Shown here: positions 58,482-64,000 of the stretch, one piece after another
Numbering within the stretch: the first letter of the stretch is position 1
How the letters are laid out: every line of letters starts with the position of its first letter
Position numbers and translations under genes: made by a program
Assembly (NCBI RefSeq): GCF_000331005.1
Contig: NZ_AEJB01000257.1
Span: forward strand, 1 to 64,000
Reading direction: 5' to 3'
DNA: 64,000 bases
Origin: Streptomyces turgidiscabies Car8
Lineage (GTDB): Bacteria; Actinomycetota; Actinomycetes; Streptomycetales; Streptomycetaceae
The notes under the pieces: generated by a model
What the model saw: only the letters and a program-made list of their open reading frames with translations
Told to the model about the DNA's origin: nothing
The model's database searches: none

Positions 58482-59147
58482 TCAGCGCTCGTCGGGGTGG
58501 GCGCCTTGGTCGGTGTCGTGGTGGGGGTGCCACAAGGGGTGTTCGTGTTTCGCCCATTCCTTGCTCACCGAGCCCGTTCGCAGGCCCCTGCGGGCCTCCG
58601 GGTCGCCCAGGGCCATGCCGATGTGGCCGGCCAGGACGATGCCGATGGTGAGTGCCAGCCAGTCGTGGACGAAGGTCGCGCTGGTGCGCCACATCAGCGG
58701 GGTGAGATGGGTGAACCACATGAGCAGGCCCGTGCCCAGCATGACCAGGGTGGCGCCCGCGATCCAGGACGCGTAGACCTTCTGGCCCGCGTTGAACTTG
58801 CCCGCCGGGCGCGACGCGCGGCGCTTGTCGCGTCGTAGGGCCGCGCGCAGCCAGACGCGGTCGTGCGGGCCGAAGCGGTTGAGGAAGCCGAGGTCCGCGC
58901 GGAAGGCTCGGGAGGCCAAGCCGACCAGAAGGGGGACCGGCAAAGCCAGGCCCGCCCACTCGTGGACGCGGACCACCAGTTCACGGCGGCCGACCAGCTC
59001 GGCGAACTGGGGGATGTACAGACAGGCCGCCGTCGCCACGCACACGCCCATCAGCGCGGCCGTCGCGCGGTGCACCCACTTCTGGGAGCGGCCGAAGCGG
59101 CGTACCTCCGTGGCGGAGGGCGCCGGGGCGTCAGCTCGTAGGCTCAT
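58482..59147 (-). CDS. Cytochrome b/b6-type membrane subunit (partner of the molybdoenzyme)
   Basis: The protein has 221 residues with four hydrophobic helices (about 32-50, 65-85, 125-150, 165-185). Likely haem ligands are His in QKWVHRATAALMG, VRVHEWAGLALP, TFVHDWLAL and LAGHIGMALGDPEARRG, a four-helix b-type cytochrome like those of formate dehydrogenase gamma and YedZ-like partners. The C-terminal tail is His-rich. It overlaps the upstream molybdoenzyme gene by 17 bases, so the two are translated together, and it would pass electrons between the quinone pool and the exported enzyme. Confidence 0.88.
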   Translation of the reverse strand: MSLRADAPAPSATEVRRFGRSQKWVHRATAALMGVCVATAACLYIPQFAELVGRRELVVRVHEWAGLALPVPLLVGLASRAFRADLGFLNRFGPHDRVWLRAALRRDKRRASRPAGKFNAGQKVYASWIAGATLVMLGTGLLMWFTHLTPLMWRTSATFVHDWLALTIGIVLAGHIGMALGDPEARRGLRTGSVSKEWAKHEHPLWHPHHDTDQGAHPDER

Positions 59148-59904
59148 CGTCGCGTCCGTTCGATTTGCCGACCCAGGCGTCGATGTCGTAGCCCCGGTTC
59201 TCCCAGTAGCCGGCCTGTACGTCCTCGGTGACCGTGATGCCGGAGAGCCACTTGGCGGACTTGTAGAAGTACATGGGGGCGACGTAGAGGCGGACCGGGC
59301 CGCCGTGGCTGTGGCTCAGGTTCTTGTCCTGCATCCGCAGCGCCACGATGACGTCGGCGCGGCGCGCCTGGTCGAGGGTGAGGCTCTCGGTGTAGGCGCC
59401 GTCGAAGCAAGTGAAGCGCACCGCACCGGCCGACGACCGCACTCCCGCCGCGTCCAGGAGCCGGGACAGCCGGACCCCTTCGAAGGGCGTGCCGGGGACC
59501 CGCCAGCCCGTGACGCACTGCACGTCCTTGACCATCCTCGTCTGGGGCATCGCCCGCAGGTCGGCCAGGGTGTAGGTGGCCGGCTTGTCCACGAGGCCGT
59601 CGATCTTCAGCTGGTAGTCGCCCGCGCCCTTGTGGGGTACGGAGGACGTCACCGAGTAGTAGCGGAAGCCGCCGCCGTTCGGGAGGAGGCCGGTCAGTCC
59701 GGTGGGGTCCTTCTCCGCCGCGCCGGCGAGGAAGGACTCCATGCCGCGCTGGAGGCCGGGCGCGGCGACCACGCCCAGGGCGCCGAGGCCGAGGGTGCCG
59801 AGCAGGACCCGGCGGCCGATGGGCGTGCCCCGGTCCTGCCCGTCGCGTTCTTCGCCTGCGCCGGGTCGTTCGGACGGCTGGGGTCGGGGTCGTTCGGAGT
59901 TCAC
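59131..59904 (-). CDS. Tat-exported sulfite-oxidase-family molybdopterin oxidoreductase
   Basis: The protein has 257 residues from GTG 59904. A polar N terminus is followed by GRRVLLGTLGLGALGVVAAPG, a twin-arginine signal. The molybdopterin domain has the Mo-ligand Cys in VKDVQCVTGWRVPGTPFEGV. The cofactor-binding features include FTCFDGAYTESLTLDQARR, SHSHGGPVRLYVAPMYFYKSAKW and VTEDVQAGYWENRGYD. Together with the adjacent b-type cytochrome it resembles YedY/MsrP-YedZ-type pairs or other extracytoplasmic sulfite-oxidase relatives. The substrate is unknown; methionine-sulfoxide repair is one possibility. Confidence 0.9.
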   Translation of the reverse strand: MNSERPRPQPSERPGAGEERDGQDRGTPIGRRVLLGTLGLGALGVVAAPGLQRGMESFLAGAAEKDPTGLTGLLPNGGGFRYYSVTSSVPHKGAGDYQLKIDGLVDKPATYTLADLRAMPQTRMVKDVQCVTGWRVPGTPFEGVRLSRLLDAAGVRSSAGAVRFTCFDGAYTESLTLDQARRADVIVALRMQDKNLSHSHGGPVRLYVAPMYFYKSAKWLSGITVTEDVQAGYWENRGYDIDAWVGKSNGRDDEPTS

Positions 59905-59918
59905 GTATCCATTCGAAC

Positions 59919-59952
59919 ACCCGCGACCCCTGTCGAGCCAGGGATCGCGGGT
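59919..59952 (-). terminator. Strong hairpin between the permease and molybdoenzyme genes
   Basis: ACCCGCGACCCCTG, a six-base loop TCGAGC, and CAGGGATCGCGGGT pair over 13 of 14 positions. It lies about 65 bases after the permease stop, and 15 bases upstream of the molybdoenzyme GTG. It probably terminates the permease transcript; being so close to the next start it could instead act in that gene's leader. Confidence 0.8.
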
Positions 59953-60016
59953 GCGCGTCAGACTTCCGTAACCGCTTCTCACCCTGTCCTCAGGTGGCGG
60001 CCCCGGAAAAGGGTGC

Positions 60017-61591
60017 TCAGGAGGCCGCCCCGGCGGACTCCGCGGAGTCGGCCGACTCCGCAGCCTTCTCCAGCTGGAACGCCTCGTTGCCGAGCCCGAT
60101 CCGGGCGTGTACCTCGGGCTCGCGGGAGCGCAGCACCAGACCCTGGACCAGGCCGACGACCACGGCGGCGCCGATGATCCCGGGCAGCACCCAGTTCAGG
60201 GAGGAGTCCGGGCCCGAGCCGACGAGGACGTCGAAGTCCTTGACCGTGTAGAAGGCGATGACGAGCAGCGCGATCCCCGCCAGCGCGGAGGTCAGCAGCC
60301 GCCAGGCCTGGGCGCCCACGGCGCCGCGCCGGGCGAAGAAGACGATGACCGAGAGGGAGGCCGCCGCCATCAGCAGGATCACGCCGAGGGCGCCGACATT
60401 GCCGAACCAGGTGAACAGCTTCAGCACGGGCGTGGTCGGGTCGCCCACGGGTCCGTCGTCGGTGACCGCGAAGGCGGCCACGACCACCACGGCCACGACG
60501 GTCTGCAGGAGCGAGCCGGTGCCGGGCGCGCCGCTCGCGCCGGTGGTGCGGCCGAAGGTGGCGGGCAGCAGCCCCTCACGGCCCATGGCGAAGGCGTACC
60601 GTGCGACCACGTTGTGGAAGCTGAGCAGCGCCGCGAACATGCCGGTCACGAACAGGACGTGCAGGACGTCCGTGAAGGTGGCGCCGAGGCGGGACTCGGT
60701 GAGGGAGAAGAGCAGTCCCGCGCTCTCCTTCTGCGCGGTGCCGATGATCGCGGAGGGCCCGGTGGCGACGGTGAGCACCCAGGAGCTGATCGCGAAGAAC
60801 ACGGCGACGAAACTCACGGCGAAGAACATCACGCGCGGGACCAGGACGTGCGGGCGGCTCGTTTCCTCCGCGTACACGGGCGCCTGCTCGAAGCCGGTGA
60901 AGGCGGCGATGCAGAGGCACAGGGCGGTGCCGACACCGGCGCCGGTGAGGGTGTCCGGGTTGAAGGCGTGCAGCGACAGCCCCTCCTTCGCCGGGTCGGC
61001 GACGACGGCGATGTCGAAGATGACGACGAGGATGACCTCGATGACGATGAGCACGCCGAGCACCCGCGCGTTGACGTCGATCTTCAGCCAGGCAAGCGCG
61101 CCGACGGCCAGCGCGGCCAGCAACGCCGGTATCCACCAGGCGAGTTCGGTGTCCAGGTAGGTGGAGAACAGCCCGGAGACCTCGAACCCGAAGATGCCGT
61201 AGATGCCGACCTGGAGCGCGCTGTAGGCGACGAGCGCGAGGAGCGCGGCGCCCGCCCCCGCGGTGCCGCCGAGACCGCGCGAGATGTACGCGTAGAAGGC
61301 GCCCGCGTTGTGGACGTGACGGCTCATCTCGGCGTACCCGACGCTGAAGAGGACGAGGACGACGCCGAGGATCACGAAGAGGAGCGGCTGGCCGACGACA
61401 CCCATCACCGCGAATGCCGTGGGCATGACACCCGCGACCACCATGAGGGGAGCGGTCGCGGCGAGCACGGAGAGCAGCAGCCCCCCGGTGCCGAGGCGGT
61501 CCGCGCGCAGGGCGCGCTCCTGCCCCTTGAAGGTACTGATGCCGCTGTCTCCGGCACTGGGTCTGCTGGTGCTCGAACTGCCCGTCGTCAT
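60017..61591 (-). CDS. APC-superfamily amino acid permease
   Basis: The protein has 524 residues and about 12 transmembrane helices. The N-terminal LGTGGLLLSVLAATAPLMVVAGVMP, SVGYAEMSRHVHNAGAFYAYISRGLGG (APC helix 3 signature region), AFTGFEQAPVYAEETSRPHVLVPR (helix 6/7 signature, FEQ) and ASLSVIVFFAR are typical of APC family transporters. A C-terminal Glu/Ser/Ala-rich tail (EKAAESADSAESAGAAS) is cytoplasmic. The substrate cannot be deduced. It stands upstream of the molybdoenzyme pair, separated by the hairpin at 59919. Confidence 0.92.
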   Translation of the reverse strand: MTTGSSSTSRPSAGDSGISTFKGQERALRADRLGTGGLLLSVLAATAPLMVVAGVMPTAFAVMGVVGQPLLFVILGVVLVLFSVGYAEMSRHVHNAGAFYAYISRGLGGTAGAGAALLALVAYSALQVGIYGIFGFEVSGLFSTYLDTELAWWIPALLAALAVGALAWLKIDVNARVLGVLIVIEVILVVIFDIAVVADPAKEGLSLHAFNPDTLTGAGVGTALCLCIAAFTGFEQAPVYAEETSRPHVLVPRVMFFAVSFVAVFFAISSWVLTVATGPSAIIGTAQKESAGLLFSLTESRLGATFTDVLHVLFVTGMFAALLSFHNVVARYAFAMGREGLLPATFGRTTGASGAPGTGSLLQTVVAVVVVAAFAVTDDGPVGDPTTPVLKLFTWFGNVGALGVILLMAAASLSVIVFFARRGAVGAQAWRLLTSALAGIALLVIAFYTVKDFDVLVGSGPDSSLNWVLPGIIGAAVVVGLVQGLVLRSREPEVHARIGLGNEAFQLEKAAESADSAESAGAAS

Positions 61592-61661
61592 CGCGGGGTT
61601 GTCCTTTCGGGCGTACGGAAATTTTCACTGGTGCGTGACCGGTGACGCGTGATCAGTAATG

Positions 61662-61703
61662 CGTGTTCGGTCGTGCGTGTTCAGTCGTGCGTGTTCGGTC
61701 GTG
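61662..61703. repeat. Three tandem 14-bp repeats upstream of the APC permease
   Basis: CGTGTTCGGTCGTG occurs at 61662, 61676 (one base different) and 61690, followed by a partial copy. It lies between the permease start and the stop of the TPR-like gene. It is a possible regulator-binding array or simple slippage product. Confidence 0.8.
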
Positions 61704-61721
61704 CGTGAAGCGTGTGGGGCG

Positions 61722-62717
61722 TTACACCGTGCCGAGCGCGCTGTCGCGGGCTGCACGGAAGGCGGTGTGGGGGTCGCGGTCCGGGTAGGACCACGGGACG
61801 GGCGTCTGGTGCGGGCCGATCCGGTGGAACAGGGCAGCGGCCTCCGCGCCCCGGCCCTCGCAGAACTTGGCGTGGGCAAGGAAGTTGAGGTCGACCAGGC
61901 GGCGCGGATGGTCGTCACGCTCCCACTCCAGCCACCAGTCGAACGCGGCCTTCATCACCTGGCGGGCCCGCCGTCCGACCCAGTGCCCGGAGGACGCCGG
62001 GTCGGCGGACTCCAGGCCGGCGGCGGCCAGGACGCGGTAGCGCTCGGCGTGCGCGACGACCGGCAGGATCGCCAACGGCGAGTCCGCGGGGGCCTGTTCG
62101 ACGGCCCAGTTGGCGAAGTCGTACACCTCGTGCAGCGGATCCTGGCCGGCGTTGGTACGCCGCTCGGCGAGGCGGGCGACCATCAGATGGTGGGCGTGGT
62201 GGTGGTCCGGGTAGCGGTGCCGGACCTCGTCGAAGAGCTGGACGACGGTCTCCTCCAGGCCCATCCTCCGCTCCAGCTGGAGCAGCCCGAGCCAGGGCGT
62301 GGGGTCGGCGGGAGCGAGCGCGGCGGCGGCATGGCAGGCGTCGCGGGCCCGGGTCGGCTTGTCCTTGCCCACCAGGGCCCTCATGACGGTGGCCGAGGCG
62401 AGCAGAACGGAGGCGTCGGCGGACTCGGGTTCGGCCAGCAGCCAGTCCCGGGCCCAGGCGGCGGTGCCGGATTCCAGGGCGAGGACGGTGACCCGGTGTC
62501 CCCGGCGGTCCCAGTCGTCGCCGGTGTTGGCGAGCAGTGCACGGACGGCCTGCCAGCGCCCCTGGGCCAGAGCTGTGCGCGCGGCGACGAGTTCGGTGTC
62601 GTCGAGCGCGGCGTCGAAGGCCTGGGCGGCACGCTTACGGCCCCGGCCCAGGGGTGGTGGAGGTGGAGACACCGCGGGGAACTTCCTCACACGACGCGGT
62701 CTGCGGACGGCGATCAT
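61722..62717 (-). CDS. TPR-like helical protein of unknown function
   Basis: The protein has up to 331 residues; the start at ATG 62717 is uncertain, and GTG codons just inside (before RKFPAVSP) are alternatives. After a Pro-rich N terminus, the body is helical with Ala/Leu/Arg spacing like tetratricopeptide repeats (ALDDTELVAARTALAQGRWQAVRALL, DPTPWLGLLQLERRMG, YPDHHHAHHLMVARLAERR). No catalytic motif is seen. It precedes the permease by 130 bp on the same strand. No function is assigned. Confidence 0.75.
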   Translation of the reverse strand: MIAVRRPRRVRKFPAVSPPPPPLGRGRKRAAQAFDAALDDTELVAARTALAQGRWQAVRALLANTGDDWDRRGHRVTVLALESGTAAWARDWLLAEPESADASVLLASATVMRALVGKDKPTRARDACHAAAALAPADPTPWLGLLQLERRMGLEETVVQLFDEVRHRYPDHHHAHHLMVARLAERRTNAGQDPLHEVYDFANWAVEQAPADSPLAILPVVAHAERYRVLAAAGLESADPASSGHWVGRRARQVMKAAFDWWLEWERDDHPRRLVDLNFLAHAKFCEGRGAEAAALFHRIGPHQTPVPWSYPDRDPHTAFRAARDSALGTV

Positions 62718-63024
62718 TCGACTGCCATCGGTTGATCACGGACAGCAAACCCTCCACGAATGCTTCACGTCAAGGCCGGTTTTGGTTACGACACGTGTCA
62801 ATTACGCATCCGTATAGGACAGTTGACCTGACGAGCTGACAGAACCCGGCAGGCCCTTCCAATACCGCAGGGATGACGTTAAGTCGCGACACAGTCACCA
62901 TGCGGACGCGGGCGGACCGTCGGCTCCACGATTCCGTCACATCCCCGGGGCAGGACCGGTCGAGGACGGCTACAGTCGGCCTTTACCACACCCCATACCC
63001 TGCCCCGTCATCGAGGTACGTCGC
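62718..63024. other. Divergent intergenic region, no gene seen
   Basis: These 307 bp lie between the divergent TPR-like and DMT transporter genes. A lower-G+C patch at about 62760-62825 and TTGACCTGACG (62822) suggest promoters. The DMT start at 63025 is preceded by GAGGTACGTCGC. No convincing ORF or RNA was found. Confidence 0.5.
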
Positions 63025-63945
63025 GTGTCCGTTCTGGTTCTGACTCTCGCCGTGAGCGCCGCCTGCTGTCTGGGCCTCGGCTTCGTCCTCCAGCAGAACG
63101 TGGCCCGACAGGCCCCGCTGAGCGACTTCCTCTCCCCGAGGCTGCTGCTGGACCTGGTGCGGGTGCCGCGCTGGCTCGGCGGCATCGGCCTGATGGTGGC
63201 GGGCATGGTGCTGGGCGCCGTCGCGCTGAGCCAGGGCGAGGTGTCCCTGGTGGAGCCCCTCCTCGCGACGAACCTGCTCTTCGCGCTCGCCCTCTCCCGT
63301 CGGCAGACCAGGCAGCCGCTGGGCCGCCAGGGCTGGACGGGCCTGCTGCTGCTCGCCGGCGGGGTGACGGCGTTCATCGTGGCGGGCGAACCGCGCGGCG
63401 GCTCGGCCGTCTCGGACCCCTGGCGCCACTGGCTGATCATCGGCGCCATGCTCGGCGCCGCCCTGCTCCTCACGACGTACGCGAAGCGCTCCCGGCTCAG
63501 CGCGGGCCCGGTTCTCCTGGCCCTGGCCGCCGGCCTCCTCTACGGCGTGCAGGACGCCCTGACGCGGGTCAGCGGCCAGCGCTTCTCGGAGGGCGGCCTG
63601 GCCCACCTCCTCACCGGCTGGCAGCCGTACGGCGTAGTGCTCCTCGGCCTCACCGGCCTGATCCTGGTCCAGAGCGCCTTCGAGACCGCTCCCCTGCGCA
63701 TGTCCCTCCCGGCCCTCACGGCGGCCCAGCCGCTGGCCGGCATCATCTGCGGCGTCGGCTTCCTCGGCGACCGGCTGCGCACCGACACCGGGGCGCTGGC
63801 CTGGGAGGCGGCGGGCCTCGCGGCGGTGGTCGTGGGCATCGTCCTGCTGGGCCTCCACCCGGCGATGCCGAGCGGCTGCGCGCCGAGGGCGATGGGCTTG
63901 GATGGCAGACATGAGCACTCACTCCGCCGAGAGCACTCCCGCTGA
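63025..63945 (+). CDS. DMT/EamA-type transporter
   Basis: The protein has 306 residues from GTG 63025, with GAGG eight bases upstream. It has about nine to ten hydrophobic helices: VLVLTLAVSAACCLGLGFVLQ, GGIGLMVAGMVLGAVALSQGEVSLVEPLLATNLLFAL, GLLLLAGGVTAFIVAG, ALAAGLLYGVQDALTRVS and AAGLAAVVVGIVLLGLHP. The half-repeat GEVSLVEPLL / APLRMSLPALTAAQPLAG is typical of DMT/NIPA-like transporters. The C-terminal ~25 residues are polar. The substrate is unknown. Confidence 0.88.
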   Translation: MSVLVLTLAVSAACCLGLGFVLQQNVARQAPLSDFLSPRLLLDLVRVPRWLGGIGLMVAGMVLGAVALSQGEVSLVEPLLATNLLFALALSRRQTRQPLGRQGWTGLLLLAGGVTAFIVAGEPRGGSAVSDPWRHWLIIGAMLGAALLLTTYAKRSRLSAGPVLLALAAGLLYGVQDALTRVSGQRFSEGGLAHLLTGWQPYGVVLLGLTGLILVQSAFETAPLRMSLPALTAAQPLAGIICGVGFLGDRLRTDTGALAWEAAGLAAVVVGIVLLGLHPAMPSGCAPRAMGLDGRHEHSLRREHSR

Positions 63946-64000
63946 TCCCACCGATCCGGTTTTTCCAGCGGTCGCGGCTGATCCCGCTGATCCCGCTGAT
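63911..64000 (+). CDS. Start of a gene running off the right edge
   Basis: From ATG 63911 the frame is open for 30 codons to the edge: MSTHSAESTPADPTDP..., with repeated AADPADPAD. A GGATGG lies a few bases upstream. It overlaps the transporter's end by 35 bases in another frame. Asp-Pro tandem repeats suggest a disordered N terminus. It is too short to identify, and the overlap makes it uncertain. Confidence 0.4.
   Translation, partial: MSTHSAESTPADPTDPVFPAVAADPADPAD

Noticed and set aside
57337..58959. 540-codon minus-strand frame spanning idnD and the repeat array
   Set aside because: It crosses intergenic repeats and has no motif; the dehydrogenase on the plus strand is clear.

Overview
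The window looks like a piece of a Streptomyces (or close relative) chromosome. G+C is very high with strong third-position G/C bias, GTG starts are common, many ORFs are joined by ATGA/GTGA overlaps, and several gene families are typical of streptomycetes: a Pls/PosA-type NRPS, a gluconate operon with a FadR-type GntR, a ricin-lectin membrane protein, and a streptomycete-type interspersed repeat. No rRNA, tRNA, CRISPR array, transposase, integrase or replication origin was seen.

Layout. (1) 2-15325, plus strand: the 3' part of one giant gene. The frame is already open at the left edge, so at least 5107 residues are encoded. The protein has GS-rich linkers, three copies of a metzincin-like module, a GETH/TIKI-like segment, a tandem duplicated module of about 550 residues, beta-rich repeats, a coiled coil and a degenerate OTU-like end. 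No cysteine was seen in the translation. (2) 15486-16769: a single-pass membrane protein with a C-terminal ricin-type lectin. (3) 17045-22408: a Pls/PosA-like NRPS (A-PCP-membrane/left-handed-helix) followed by a short M1 aminopeptidase. (4) 52573-22516, minus strand: a roughly 30-kb, 20-gene extracellular-type contractile injection system (eCIS, phage-tail-like) locus. It runs sheath, tube, T4-type baseplate protein, proline-rich protein, DUF4255, AAA ATPase, small protein, giant DUF4157 protein, HEAT-like protein, CIS-tube protein, LysM protein, hub, spike, PAAR-like tip, gp25, baseplate J, second baseplate assembly protein, P2-I/beta-helix tail protein, DUF6519, amidase. (5) 52944-53387: YchJ family. 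(6) 54137-58140: gluconate/idonate catabolism (divergent gntR; gntK, gntP, SDR, idnD-like) with two near-identical operator-like sites between gntR and gntK. (7) 58171-58481: three tandem copies of an interspersed repeat. (8) 58482-62717: a sulfite-oxidase-like molybdoenzyme with a b-type cytochrome, an APC permease and a TPR-like protein. (9) 63025-64000: a DMT transporter and the start of another gene.

How the genes fit together. The injection locus holds a sheath, tube, baseplate, hub/spike/tip and ATPase. It has no capsid, portal, terminase or integrase, so it is a particle system and not a prophage. None of its proteins shows an obvious signal peptide, and its lytic gene is an unexported amidase, so release by lysis or cytoplasmic action fits best. 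The best cargo candidate is the 2212-residue DUF4157 protein. Its C-terminal part is compositionally distinct (lower G+C) and abuts a similarly low-G+C HEAT-like gene, which together look like a swappable effector plus a partner or immunity gene.

Most novel-looking points: the cysteine-free giant protein with repeated and decayed modules; the putative effector tip/partner pair; and a baseplate gene that has absorbed, and tandemly duplicated in frame, a 120-bp unit containing the genome's own interspersed repeat. All functions are read from motifs and context; no database search was run.
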